From Flaccisagitta enflata (taxonomy: Eukaryota > Chaetognatha > Sagittoidea > Aphragmophora), in assembly GCA_965153355.1 (NCBI GenBank), contig OZ231128.1, positions 25,358,001 through 25,422,000 on the forward strand: a stretch of 64,000 bases of DNA, given 5' to 3'. The position numbers and the translations under genes were made by a program. This document shows positions 10,532-22,331 of the stretch, in pieces. The notes below the pieces were generated by a model. The model had not been told where the DNA came from and ran no database searches. It saw only the letters and a list, made by a program, of their open reading frames with translations. Numbering within the stretch: the first letter of the stretch is position 1; every line of letters starts with the position of its first letter.

Positions 10532-10741
10532 CTGGCCTTGTACAGCGATCATGATGTCCAGATCGGATTCGACAAACTCGAACCCATTGACCGAAGACCC
10601 GAAGACGTGCACTTGAAGCTGGTGGCGGGGAAACGCGTGTTGAACCACCGTGGCGAGGCGGTCGACTAGTTGACGACGTAGTTGACGCTCCGAATCCGGC
10701 GGACGCCAGTCTCTGAACACGCGCTCCATCACCGAGTCCAT
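10532..10741 (-). CDS. TUT-like terminal uridylyltransferase, exon with the nucleotidyltransferase core
   Basis: Enzymes of this family add untemplated U (or A) residues to RNA 3' ends and mark mRNAs and small-RNA precursors for decay or processing. The exon shows HVFGSSVNGFEFVESDLDIM: the GSS signature at residues 48-50 from the Met and catalytic Asp60 and Asp62 of the DxD motif. It ends in phase 0 at CCAG/GTAACT. With the four following exons the reconstructed product is 759 residues and keeps all three catalytic Asp. Similarity is greatest to TUT4/TUT7 catalytic units, but the gene is much shorter and only one catalytic module is seen. The true N-terminus is uncertain: the frame stays open upstream of the Met and a CCAG acceptor lies about 40 nt further out, so earlier exons may exist. 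Confidence 0.88.
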
Positions 10742-11299
10742 GTGGAAGACGTGAGTGAGAGAGAGAGAATGAACATCCTGGACGCATCATTGCCCGATCG
10801 TGCTTGTTGATAGTCATCCGTTTCTGTCCTCCCTGCCCACCCACCAGCGACTACTTATCAGCCGTGAATACGGCCTTGATTTAGTAAGCTTCGGGCGCGG
10901 GGTCCTCCTATAGCGCGACTCACTAGACACGCATGCACGCTTGGCCGCACATAAGGAAGCATGCGTGGCCATATGTAAACACGCATGCACGTCCATCAAA
11001 AAGCACAACACCTGGTTGCACATGATCACGCACGCACGGCTACACGTAAAATTGAATCTATGCAAACTGGTAGTCACTGTTTTCGCGGGAACTTCTCAAC
11101 AGTAATAGACAGGTTTATCAACACCCAAGTCTTAGCGTTACTCTATGACTAGCTCGATTTCTTCTTAAACAAAGAAGAAACATGCCATACAAAAAGCGCA
11201 AAGGTGCCTCTGCAGATAATTATCGTCCAAAAACCGCAAATCGAGAAAAAATGATCGTAAAGATACTAAGGTCAGATTTTAGTAGGAATCGGGTTAGGG

Positions 11300-11353
<54 letters not shown>

Positions 11354-11856
11354 CAGACAGACAGACGGAGACAGACAGACAGAGACAGAGAGAGACAGAG
11401 AGACAGAGATAGACAGTCAGACAGACAGTGCTACAGGGACTTGACTTGACTTGCGTTGTTATCCCAATCCTCGACGAAAGTCACAAAATCACGATGACAG
11501 TGCGAGTTATCTGTGATGCTGAGTTTCAACCGGTACAATGTTGTCTTTCACTTAATTAGCTATTTTTTTGTACAGTTATACAGTACATTCTCGCCGAAGT
11601 AGTATATCATTTGTACCGGATAATTTGAGCAATGAAATCTGAGCAGTGAGATTTCAGATTAGTTCTTTCACTTCTTTGATATTTATATACAGATCAAATT
11701 GGACTCTAGTTAATCTAACTTCTTCAAGTAAAATGTAATAATGTAACATGATATTCTCCTTCTAACCACATCTTTCTTATATTCCCCCGCCTCTCATCAT
11801 CCCCCCCCTCCCATCACCCCCCTCCTCTCAACCTTATTGTCTTCCGCATAATGCAG
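10742..11856. other. Region between the TUT and Ig/Kazal genes
   Basis: The two genes are divergent here, so a shared promoter region is possible, but the 5' ends of both are undefined. Bases about 10829-10885 match the 3' end of the hairpin/GTCY repeat (CCTGCCCACC near GCGACT, then a GTGAATACGGCCTTG ending). From 11302 to 11425 there is a (GA)n tract grading into GACA repeats. No signal-peptide exon was found for the downstream gene. Confidence 0.5.
11302..11425. repeat. (GA)n / GACA microsatellite
   Basis: About 22 GA dinucleotides followed by imperfect GACA and GAGACA units. Confidence 0.95.
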
Positions 11857-12041
11857 GTGTCGTATTCAACGTCCGGACCGATCCTTCAACGCAAGACGTG
11901 TCAGCTGGAGATACCGTCACGATCCGTTGCTCCGCTTCATCTCCTACCGGAGCAAGACCACAACTCACTTGGTCAAGACAAAACGGACCACTTCAATCCA
12001 ACGCCAGAGACGATGGCAGAGGAACTCTTACCATCTACAGG
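11857..12041 (+). CDS. Ig/EGF/Kazal/LDLa extracellular protein: Ig domain, first half
   Basis: The exon begins after CTTCCGCATAATGCAG in phase 1 and ends AGG/GTGAGT in phase 0 (185 nt). It encodes the first half of an I-set/V-set-like immunoglobulin domain: strand B DTVTIRCSAS with the first core Cys, then QLTWSRQNGPL with the core Trp, then GRGTLTIYR leading into strand F. The second half is in the exon at 13799. The exon is internal, and no start codon or signal peptide is visible upstream in the window. The domain set of this gene resembles basement-membrane or cell-surface proteins such as agrin or perlecan, but the order does not match either. Confidence 0.88.
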
Positions 12042-12511
12042 GTGAGTGTGGGTATGAAGGAGTACGAGTGAGTGAGTAGGTGAGTGAGTGATAGAGTGAG
12101 TGAGTGAGTTATTGAGTGAGTTAGTGGATGCGTACGCGAGAATGAATGAGTGAATGAATGAGAATATGATGAAGGAAGGAAAGAATAAATGAAAAAATGA
12201 ATAGATGAGAAGAAAGAATGAGCTCGTTGTTTAAAATGAAGGAATGAATGAATGATTTTTATGAATGATGGCATGAATGTAAAAGTTGATGAATGAAAAG
12301 AAAAATGAAAAAAGGAAACCATGGATAAATGAGTTGGTCAGTGAATGATTTGCAAAGATAGTTTCTAAAGAACTCATTGAGACAACAGACATAATTCGCA
12401 GGCCGAGCAATATGGTCATATGGCATTAAGCCAGTATATGGTTTTGATGAGTTTTTAGCGTTCTTAAATTTGAACCATTCTACGCCCATTCTACGCCGGC
12501 AATTTTTCGAA
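12042..12511 (+). other. Intron with GAGT/GAAT-type simple repeats
   Basis: From 12043 to about 12300 there are degenerate GTGAGTGA and GAATGAAT units. The rest is featureless up to the TIR element at 12512. Confidence 0.7.
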
Positions 12512-13786
12512 TACAGTGGACTACGTACTGCCTTTTCGGCAGCTGATTTAACAGCATTTCGGATTTAGCAGCCATGACGCCTTGGTCCCTAATTTTTACG
12601 CCTTGGTCCCTAATTTTTTTAGGATTTTATAAAGTAAATTTTCCCTGATTCAACAGCACTTAATTTAGCAACAAAACCTGATTGAAAGGTGCTATGTTTT
12701 GAACTTAAAAATAAATTACTCTTAATTTCACAGCATTGATAAGAAATATGATCAAATTGATATTAATTATTCATTTTATCATTGTGACTATCTATTATTC
12801 AACCAATATTGAACAATATGAAAATATATAAAAAAAAATAGGTTCAAAAAGCTCGCAAGTGAAAATGCACAAAGTTAAAACAAAAAAATGAGAAATATTT
12901 TGTAGAACAAAAATGGACAACTGTTATTATTCTTGTTAAAAAGATTTAAATCAAATTCAAGTTTTCTTTAACATTTGTGGTATTCTTTACCTAACACCCT
13001 GTGCAGGAAATTTGGCACAAACGTATTGACACAAAAACGATATTTCTAGATGGCCCAGTGAGTTGAAATTTGAAACATACCCACCTGACTAGCTCTACTG
13101 GACGTAAGAATGCGCCGTTGATCAGTCATGCGACCACTCTCTGCCATAGAAAGCTTCAAACAAGAAATGCGGTGTTAGATTTTGATGGGTTTTTACCAGC
13201 AAAATTTGATGAAGAAGCTCTTGCTTTTATACTTGTAGTTTTATTACTAGGGTGATTACAAAACAAGCAGTGTATGCAGGGGGTTACTAAGTTGAGTCCC
13301 TCAATGCTGTGCAACACCGGATCCACGCCAAAATCTGCAAAATCGACTGACAAGTTATCATCTATCTTTTTGCTTGATCAAAGACAAAATAGTCAAATCT
13401 GCGACTTATAGACCATTTTTGACATTCAAATAAGTTGATATTTACTGCTTTTTGACTCTTACGTATTTATAATAACAATATTTTTGCATTCCAGCCATAT
13501 TTTGGACAGATTTTATCTATTTTGAACAGTTATTAATTGTTTTATTGGACTTGTGCCAAATTTCCTGCTCAGAGTGTTATAAGAGGCTATATCGCTATAT
13601 CTGTTGCTTGGTTTTGCCAGTTGCACAAATACTAAGCCACTGCAATACATTAAGCACATATATTTGTTTTTTTTACCTAACTTTATCTTTTATAAAAAAG
13701 ATTGATAATTCGATTTAACAACATTTGGATTTAACAACCAAAATTCCCTAGTCCCAACAAGGCCGTTATATAGGATTTCCACTGTA
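12512..13786. mobile_element. Pogo/Tc1-type non-autonomous element in the Ig intron
   Basis: Ends are TACAGTGGA and TCCACTGTA, consistent with TA target duplications and the CAGTGG-type termini of pogo/Tigger elements. The right end continues inwards as ATATAACGGCC on the complementary strand, again pogo-like. It is about 1275 bp long with no transposase frame. The right terminus lies 12 bp before the 3' splice site of the next exon. Confidence 0.65.
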
Positions 13787-13798
13787 TTTCGTTTCCAG

Positions 13799-13886
13799 AT
13801 TTTGGAGCGTGATGCGGGAACGTACGAATGTTCCGAGGGCAGCGGGTTCTTCCCTGTAACGGCGGCCGCTGTCATCAACGTCAGAG
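13799..13886 (+). CDS. Ig/EGF/Kazal/LDLa extracellular protein: Ig domain, second half
   Basis: The exon starts after CGTTTCCAG in phase 0 and ends GTCAGAG/GTGAGA in phase 1 (88 nt). It encodes ILERDAGTYECSEGSGFF, with the DxGxYxC motif that holds the second core Cys of an Ig domain, then the G strand AAAVINVR. The phase agrees with the first half at 12041. Confidence 0.9.
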
Positions 13887-16800
13887 GTGAGACTCAAAAC
13901 AAAATAGCAAAAAAAAAAAAAGAAAAGTTTTCTTACACTATCATTCAAACACACAAAAAAGAACACATCCCTTCAACAACACATATGTATTTATAACCTA
14001 ACACTACTCATGCTACAAATTCCCTATCCACGTGTAACATTTTGCAAAACCAAAAAAAAAAAGAAGAAATGAAATTTATCTCGTTATCTACATCAAACAT
14101 TTTCACTTCCTACGTTTTGATTCTAATTTCCCCCATTTCTATTTAGTGACATTTGTTTGCGTAATTTTCTTCTGAAATCCACTTTCGTGCACTTGGTTTT
14201 CTTTCTCCTGTAAATTTCCTTTTCGTCGCTTTTCTCTATTTTACCATGTTTGCCTTTGAATGAAGATTTTTTTTTATTCTTCTTCTATATACGTTGGTTT
14301 TCTATATACGTTGGTTTTCATGTGTTTTCATTTCTTACTTCTTGTTTTTTTTTCCTTCCGTTTTCTTTCTATTCATTGTTTGCTTATTTTTGACTGTGAT
14401 TTTTTCTAGCTTATATGCCTGTTTGTCTGTCTGTGTTTAATTGTCTGCTTTTTTTTCTCTCTCTCTCTCATTGCTTTGTTGTTTTTTTTCTTTGAGAGTC
14501 ATTCCTCTCTTCGCGCGTACTTGAGTTTTTGGTGACTAATGGTATGAGACTATGACACCAAAGATATCTTTCAAATATTCTATGGTTTCCCCGATCAGTT
14601 TGAAAATAAAACGTTGTAGCCTTTTGGTCTGTGTGGTAAAAATTTCTGCTGATATTTTGGTTTGCCAATGGCAATGCAGCATTGTCCGTTTTTGCCGCTC
14701 TGCTTTCGTCGAGCCAGTTTTTTGGCCTAATTGGCCTTTTACGTTAATCACTATCTTGCTTGAAAGTGTGTGACAATGCATTTTATGTGATTTTTAAATC
14801 ATCTCTGTCAAAAAATTTTAGCAAACATTAAGAAATTGAGTTTGTTTAAATTTTTTGATATTGAGTTTGTTAAAAAAATTTTTAAGTTATGATTATTTGT
14901 AAAAAAAAATTCTGCAAATTTTTGATCATGTAATTCTAAACTAGATTTTGGCATTATACTTTTTAGCGAGACAGTGCCGTCTCCACATTTGGCCAAGGAA
15001 TTAGGATGCTTCTTGTTCCTTCGATGCTCTCTGGAGACATCTGTCAAACCCATCAAGTACTCCAGACTTAAACAGATCGAAGAAAGCTTTTGAGTCAAAA
15101 ATAAAAAAAAAATGTTCTATGCTAATTTGTCATTTGTATAAAATAACAAAGATTTTTTTGAATTTTTCGAACCTTGACTTATACGACGTGCTTATTACTT
15201 CTTTCACTTTTTTTGGGGGGGGGGCGGAGCGAGGAGGGAGAAGTTCTGTTTATGAAGAATTCGCTTTAAAAATCTTGATAAGGTCGGCGGGTATATAATT
15301 TCATGTTTGAATCCCCTCAAATATGTTTCCAGCCCAAAAACAACTGTATGGCTCTCTTTCTGTATAACTCTGTGGCCCCTGAGGGTAATGAAAAAGTTTT
15401 CGAGGCCGTCTCTGTCAGGGTTGAGTCAGTTCACATTAACTCAACATTATTGAGAAACGAAACCAAAGTTGTTGCACCTCAACTAGTTTGGAAAAATTCG
15501 AAACCATTTTTACAAAAAAAATTTGAATGTGAGTTGTTTTGCCTTTTCCAAAAAGCTTGCATTGTTACCAAGAAATTTATCATTCAGAACAACACAGTTG
15601 TAACAACCATTCATTGTTTCATTCATTTATTGATCCATTCATACAACATTTAATTCATCGGGAAAAAAGTATCATTATTTAACAATGATCTGAGGAAACA
15701 AAGCCGATTAACAGGGTGTGCAAAAAATCTCGTACTAGCCATCACATCTGTGGCAAAGACAGCTAGATTTGGAGAAATCCTTTTATGTTAATGTTCAGAA
15801 TTAAAAAACTAGGTTATTTTTCATACTTTAGATAAGGAAAAATGATAAATAGTTTAGATAAGGAAAAATGATAAATGGTAGACAGCAGACTACGTTTTTT
15901 GACCAACAGGGGGTAAGTAGAAAGTCACAAAAAATTTCTTTGTTTTTGTAAAAAAACATTTATCTTTTGTCTATATTGATTGATACATCATTTTTGTTGA
16001 CTGAAACCCCTCCTAGATGACCTAATTAACTTCCCTTTATACATTCATTCTCAAACAATCCATCTAGGGGCCAATAAAGTTGCAAAAACCTTCATTTTTT
16101 AATAAACACAGCTTTGCAAAATGAAATCATGTCAAAATTTGTTTTTCTGTTTTTTCTTAAGTACATGTCATGGCCATGTATGGAAATTCCATCTGCTGTT
16201 CTTATTTCTACGTTTAGTATGACTAACTGAGATACTCTGGTTCAAATTTTAGCTCATAACTCCCATAACAAGTATGGTTTTCAAGCTATATACCAAGTAC
16301 GAAATTTTTTGCTCACCCTGTTATTCAAGAGAAACAGGGTTTTCATTTTATTATCACGAAGGTGGGGCTCTCTGAAACGTTGGGGCCTCAATGAAATTGA
16401 TAGAATGTAAATTTGATAATTCTCTTTCATTTGGCGCCAAGCAGAATGCTCTACGACAAATATTTTTTCCATTTCAAGTATATTTTTAAAGATTTATTTT
16501 GAAAATTCGAATAGAGGCCCATTTATTTTTTACGATTTTAAGTGAGATCAATAAAGGAGTGTATTTATGTTTGTTTGAGTATGCAAATACAAGAAAACAA
16601 GTTTATGAGCACATCTGCTCATATGTAAGGGTGTTTTTGAGCATTTTAGCTCATTTAGCTCATTAAACTCAATTTTTTTTCTTCTGATTTTAGATGCGAT
16701 AAATGAAACTTTATGATAAATGAAACTTTATGAAACTTTATGAAACTTGATTATTTATGAAGAGCACATGATCGGGAAAAATTAGGGAATCAGTCTTGGC

Positions 16801-17742
16801 TGCAGCATAATCAAAACAGGATTTCATTTTTCTTATTAGGGAAATTGAGGTCTCATTCGACACGATTACACTCTTAGACGAAATTGATAGGGTAAGTAAA
16901 TTTATAGTAATTCTCTTTCATTTGGCACCAAGCAAAAGTCTCTGGGACCAATATTTTTTGCGTTATGAATTTTAAAAGATTTATTGACGAAAAATTTAAA
17001 TTGAATTTTTTTTTATTTTTCATGATTTCATGTAGGAAATAAAGGAGTGTGTCTAAGTTTGATTGAGCATGCAAATACAAGAAAACATGCTTATGAGTTA
17101 TGAGCATAGCTGCTCATGTGTGAGGGTGATTTTAGCTCATTTAGCTCATTTAGCTTAGTTATTTTTCTGATTTCAAATACAATAAATGAACAAATATATT
17201 GATAGATGTTTAAGCAAGCAAATACAAGGAAGCATGTCAGTGAGCAGAGCTGCTCATCTGTGAGGGAGTTTTTAAGTATCCTAGCTCATTTACCTCATTT
17301 AGCTTGCTCTTTTTTTGATTTCAAAACAGATAAATAAATGTTTTGATTTAAGCATGCAAATACAAAAAAGCATGTCAGTAAGCATAGCTGGTTGTCTGGT
17401 TGAGTGATTTTGAATATATTAGCTCATCTAGCTCATTTGGCTCAGTACTTATGCAGATTACACCGATTTTCAGTGCAACCAATACATACAATTGCTCTTA
17501 ATTTGATCTAACAAATAAAAAAAGTTGCAGTGACTGAAGACAAAAGCTTGGTGAAAAGTGAACAACGCTTACGACTTTTTTCCTCACGGCGACAGCCGCC
17601 ATTACTGGTACCATTACTTAGTAGGGATTCAGTCAATCTATTACGTCATAAGTATTCATTCATTTATTCAGGCATTCAGGCATTCTTTCCTCCAATGCTT
17701 CATCCATTCGTTCATTCATTTGTGCTTATTTTGTTTCCAAAG
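13887..17742 (+). other. 3.9-kb intron, AT-rich, with a diverged tandem family
   Basis: No exon is seen. Near 16395-16680 and 16880-17160 the same roughly 490-bp-spaced unit occurs twice, with shorter copies near 17200 and 17346. It is recognisable by ATGCAAATACAAGAAA followed by repeated TTTAGCTCA. A G8 run and GGCGGAGCGAGG lie near 15212. The remainder is featureless. Confidence 0.6.
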
Positions 17743-17832
17743 TCCGCCCCTTGGATGAATGCGAGGGTACAAGTTGTAAATGTCCCGAGGGTTACGAAGG
17801 CATTCAACCTTTTTGTCGAGAAAAAGTCCCAG
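17743..17832 (+). CDS. Ig/EGF/Kazal/LDLa extracellular protein: small Cys-rich module
   Basis: A 90-nt phase 1-1 exon after TTTGTTTCCAAAG, ending CCCAG/GTGAAT. It encodes PLDECEGTSCKCPEGYEG and then IQPFCREKVP, with four Cys. The spacing resembles half an EGF domain or the follistatin N-terminal module that often precedes Kazal domains. The symmetric phase means it can be skipped without a frame change. Confidence 0.85.
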
Positions 17833-18910
17833 GTGAATGTCCATTGACCAGGGTGGCCAAATTAACAATTGTTTGCATAACGATGCATTCATTAACTCTG
17901 CTTTTTCTAAATTCACCAATAACAAGAGGATAATGTGAATGTGTGGATCTGTCAAATTTCCCATTCAAACCGGTCCCTTCGGATGTGGGTGTAGCTAAAG
18001 CCCACGCCTTTCAAAAAAGTCTGTTTTAGTGGTACATCCCATGTCCATTTTTCGAATATCGAAATCATTCAGTTTTTCATGAAGCCATTCATTGATTATT
18101 CATTCATTCATTCATGGTTTTATTCCTTCATTAATTCATTCATTCATTGTTTCATTCCTTCATTCCTTCATATATTTATTAGTTCCTTATATTTCATTCA
18201 TTTATTCATTCTCCCTTAGTTTAAACATTCTAGAGATTTGATGATTGACAAGATTTCATTTTTGCTAAAACTGCACCAACAAATTTTGTCTAAGCTTTTG
18301 CCACACGCTCTGATAGTTATTATGGTCATTCAAATACTGAATACCAGCCACGGCTTTTTTTGGTCAACCTTCATGTATATATACAGTTATTTGCTCCACG
18401 GAAAACCAGACCCTTCAGTGATAAAGGTTGTAATCCTCCAAACTGGTAACTGCCTAATTGGTGACTAGGGTATGACCTTCTACTTTCTACATTAAACTCC
18501 TGCCATAAATGGAAACATTTTTTACAAAAGGGAAACCAACATAACCATCTTTAGCCCTTGAATTTGAATTTTGAATTGAGTTGTGTTAGAGAAGAGTGAA
18601 ATAACCCTGCTGTTCGTAAAGAAAAAAAAAGTAAAAAGAGAATGAAATAGCCTTTCTCATCATAAAATTCAAAGCAGAACTCTGACCCTTTTGCAATAAA
18701 TAAGCCTTGTTTTTGAATCGGGAGGGGGCGAGGCGGGGGAAGAGTCACGATTTAACCTTACCACCAATTTTTTTTTTAAAAAAGAATAAAAGCACTGAGA
18801 ATCTTTTCTCTTTTTTTCACAGGTTTTTTTCTTCTTCACGACCACCCTGTGGGAAATTACGGTCCCTTGGGCATAACAATTTGGCTTTGATTTAAAATGA
18901 GAAATGCTCT
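17833..18910 (+). other. Intron with (ATTC)n
   Basis: ATTC/CATT repeats lie at about 18080-18215. Other parts are AT-rich. I see no exon. The segment GCTTACGACTTTTTTCC near 17569 reappears near 28400, so it is part of an unclassified dispersed repeat. Confidence 0.6.
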
Positions 18911-19076
18911 TTTTAGTCGCGGACGAGCGACTCTATAAGAGGCTTTGTCCGTCCGTCCGTCGGTCGGTCCGTCGGTCGGTCCGTTGGTGAGCATGGTTGA
19001 AAAGTGGAAAAACCAGCGTTTCCCGCCCCTGCCCACCCGTCCGCGACTGGTATTGGCCGTGTATCCGGCCTTGTTT
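18911..19076 (+). mobile_element. Hairpin/(GTCY)n repeat (HINE-like), complete copy
   Basis: It starts TTTT then the 18-nt hairpin AGTCGCGGACGAGCGACT (18915-18932), CTATAAGAGGCTTTGTC, and a (GTCC/GTCG)n core. It ends CCTGCCCACCCGTCCGCGACTG ... GTGTATCCGGCCTTGTTT; the quoted parts are separate segments. It is about 166 bp and has no coding capacity. Identified by comparison with at least ten other copies in the window. Confidence 0.75.
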
Positions 19077-19309
19077 TACCTATACAACTTAAGTTGCTCT
19101 CCCTCCCTCTCGTTTATCTCTCCTCAGACTCTCCCCTCTTTTTTTCCAAGTTTCATCTCTTCTTCCTGATGTTTTTATCTTCTTTCCTTAATGAAAGATG
19201 AATCAGGAGGAAGGGAAAAAGTTGTTTCCGGGCAATTTAGGTGCGCAGTTGAGCGAGGCAATTGTATTGGAAAAGTTTATAAAAAACATTTAACATATCA
19301 AAATACAAT

Positions 19310-19516
19310 TTTTAGTCGCGTGCTACGCGACTCTACACCCCGCTTTGTCGGTCCGTCCGTCCGTCGGTCCGTCCGTCCATTGGTCCGTCACACTTTACTT
19401 TTTCGGCGTTAATGGGGGTTTTGGCCTTGTTGCTCCTGCCCAAATGTTCCACTGACCTCAATTATGGCCCCTGCCCACCCGAACGCGACTGGGGTAGCCG
19501 TGTATCCGGCCTTGTT
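19310..19516 (+). mobile_element. Hairpin/(GTCY)n repeat, second copy
   Basis: Same architecture as the copy at 18911, in the same orientation, with hairpin AGTCGCGTGCTACGCGACT (stem AGTCGCG/CGCGACT). It has a longer spacer between the GTCY core and the end GTGTATCCGGCCTTGTT. Confidence 0.75.
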
Positions 19517-19755
19517 ACCTCCTCAGACTGCATATTGTACAAAGTAGATCAAGTTCGCGGAAATATCTCTTAGAGAAAAATTGTGTTAAAGTCAGCCACA
19601 AGTTGAATATCATTCCTGTAAGAAAGACAACAAGAGCCCCTCTTATTCAACCATCCCATCGTTCCATAAATACTTAAACGATGTATGTACACGCACAATT
19701 TCTGAGCTTTTTGAGTCTTCTCTCAATCCAAAAAAAAACCACACCCTCTTCCCAG

Positions 19756-22286
19756 TCACTCCCCCCGTGGTGGACCCCTGTGAAGAACGAGTCTGCACGC
19801 AAGAGTACGCCCCCGTTTGTGACTCTGATGGCACGACTTACAGCAATCAATGTATCTTTGAGATTGCCGAGTGCAAAGCCAGAAACCAAGGCAAAAGGAT
19901 CTCAATCGTGGGTCGCGGTGCATGCGGCGGTACCACTGACGATGACTGCGAAAGAATTTGTACTCTGGAATACGCCCCCATTTGTGATTCGGAGGGCACA
20001 ACTCATTCTAACAACTGCCATTTTGAAACTGCTCAATGCAAAGCCAGGAAACAAGGCAAGAGACTCAGTATCGCTAGCCAAGGTGAATGTGGTGGCAGAC
20101 CCAGACCTGGAGATGACTGTGAACGCACTTGTACTTACGAACTTGACCCAGTTTGTGATTCCGAAGGGGCTGAGCATCCAAACAATTGCGCCTTTGAAAT
20201 TGCTCAATGTAAGGCAAGAAAAGCTGGTAAAGCTATCAGCATCGCTAAGAGAGGAAAATGCCAGGATGAACAACCTGATGAGTGCGCGCGCGAATGTACG
20301 CTGGATTACTCGCCTATCTGTGATTCTGAGGGAACTACACATTCCAATTACTGCGGCTTTGAAATTGCCTTATGTAGAGCCAGGAAACAAGGAAAGAGTA
20401 TTCGTCCAATCAGTCGAGGAGAGTGTGAAGGAGATAAACCTGGTGATGATTGTGAAAAAAGTTGTACAAGAGAATACCTCCCAGTCTGTGATAATGAAGG
20501 AACGACACATTCCAATAATTGTGCATTTGAAATTGCTCAATGCAAAGCTAGGAAAAATGGCAAAACACTTAGTATTGCTAGCCAAGGAGAATGTGGTGGC
20601 AGACCCAGACCTGGAGATGACTGCGAGCGTACTTGTACTTACGAACTTGATCCAGTTTGTGATTCCGAAGGGGCTGAGCATCCAAACAATTGCGCCTTTG
20701 AAATTGCTCAATGTAAGGCAAGAAAAGCTGGTAAAACTATCAGCATTGCTAACAGAGGCAAATGCCAGGATGAACAACCTGATGAGTGCGCGCGTGAATG
20801 TTCGCTTGATTACTCTCCAATCTGTGATTCTGAGGGAACCACACATTCCAATTATTGCGGCTTTGAAATCGCTTTATGTAGAGCCAGGAAACAAGGAAAG
20901 AGCATACGTCCAATCAGTCGAGGAGAGTGTGAGGGTGATAAACCAGGTGATGATTGTGAAAAGAGTTGTACAAGGGAATACCTCCCTGTCTGTGATAATG
21001 AAGGAACAACGCATTCCAATAATTGTGCATTTGAAATTGCTCAATGTAAGGCAAGGAAAAATGGCAAAGCACTCAGTATTGCAAGCCAAGGTGAATGTGG
21101 GGAGAAACCCAAAGATGACTGTGATCGAGAATGCTCGCTTGATTATTCTCCTATCTGTGATTCAGATGGTAAAACTCATTCCAATTATTGCGGCTTTGAG
21201 ATCGCCTTGTGTAGAGCAAGGAAAGCAGGCAAAAGCTTGAGACCAGTCAGCCGAGGTGAGTGCGAAGGAGATAAGCCGGGTGATGACTGCGAAAAGAGTT
21301 GTACAAGAGAATACTCGCCAGTCTGTGATTCAGAGGGCACGACTCATTCTAACAACTGCGCGTTTGAAATTGAGCAGTGTAAAGCCAGAAAACAAGGGAA
21401 GAATCTGAGTGTAGTCAGTCAAGGGGCTTGCCCAGATAAACCAAAAGACAACTGCAATCAAGCGTGCCCATTGGATTTGGATCCAGTTTGCGACTCTGTC
21501 GGCACCACTTCTGTCGGCACCACTCACGCCAATCTTTGCGTCTTTGAAGCCGCGCAATGCAACGCCAAAAAAGTTGGTCAGGATCTCCAAATAGCCAACC
21601 GTGGCAAATGTGGTGAAGGCGGCCAAGGTGGCGATGATGACTGCGACCGCGTGTGCACTCAAGAATACGCTCCGGTTTGTGACAACGAAGGAACCACGCA
21701 TGGAAACAACTGCGCTTTCGAAGTGGCAAATTGCAAAGCGCGCAAAGCGGGGAAAACTCTCACGATCATCGCTTCGGGACCATGCAGCGGGCCAGTACCT
21801 GATGATGACTGCGACAAGCCTTGCACGAGAGATTACGCTCCAGTTTGTGACTCGGATGGCAAAACTCACGCCAATATTTGTGGCTTCGAGATCGCCGAGT
21901 GTAAGGCCAGAAAACAAGGCAAACGCCTCACAGTCGCCAAACAGGGAGAGTGTGACGATGAAGAAGTCTGCAACCAAGCATGTACTCTAGAATACGATCC
22001 AATCTGTGGATCAGATGGCATCACCCACGGGAATCCATGCGCCTTTGAGTCTGCTCAGTGCGAAGCCAGAAAAGAAGGAAGACAGATCACGATGGTCAAT
22101 CGAGGTGAATGCGCCACGAAACCGACGGGAAGCTGCGACCAACCTTGTCCTTTGATCTTGAATGAGGTCTGCGATAATGAAGGGGTGACTCACGGGAATC
22201 CGTGCGTCTTCGAAGTCGCTCAATGCAGAGCCAAGAAACAAGGAAGAACGCTCTCCATCGCCAAAAGAGGCAATTGCGAAAGTTAG
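19756..22286 (+). CDS. Ig/EGF/Kazal/LDLa extracellular protein: giant exon with 15 Kazal domains
   Basis: The exon opens after CTCTTCCCAG in phase 1 and encodes 15 Kazal domains of about 56 residues. Each follows C-x3-C-x7-C-x10-C-x6-C-x16-C with a PVCDSEGTTHSNxC core. Kazal domains are compact, disulphide-bonded modules; many inhibit serine proteases, others only build matrix proteins (agrin, follistatin). Which applies here is unknown. Domains 3-5 are repeated almost exactly as domains 6-8. Domain 11 carries a 15-bp duplication giving SVGTTSVGTT, which lengthens its third loop. The frame ends CES-TAG at 22286, with AATAAA 46 nt later. The TAG overlaps a GTTAGT donor at 22282; splicing there keeps phase 1 and joins the LDLa exon at 23957. 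The exon therefore can be terminal or internal. Confidence 0.95.
20091..21098 (+). repeat. 504-bp tandem duplication inside the Kazal exon
   Basis: Sequence starting GGTGGCAGACCCAGACCTGG occurs at 20091 and again at 20595, so the unit is 504 bp, exactly three domains of 56 residues. The copies (domains 3-5 and 6-8) differ at only scattered positions, mostly silent, which indicates a recent event or gene conversion. Confidence 0.9.
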
Positions 22287-22287
22287 T
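22282..22287 (+). promoter_or_regulatory. Candidate 5' splice site overlapping the Kazal stop codon
   Basis: GAAA/GTTAGT. If used, the exon 19756-22281 is 2526 nt, phase 1 in and phase 1 out, matching the phase-1 LDLa exon at 23957. If unused, the same bases read AGT-TAG and translation stops. Confidence 0.55.
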
Positions 22288-22331
22288 ATGAATCACGACA
22301 CTAAGAACCTAATGAATTACAATGAAACAAA

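Noticed and set aside
19681-21240. 519-residue second frame across the Kazal exon
   Set aside because: An alternative frame kept open by the repeated domain structure. The real frame has the conserved Cys spacing.
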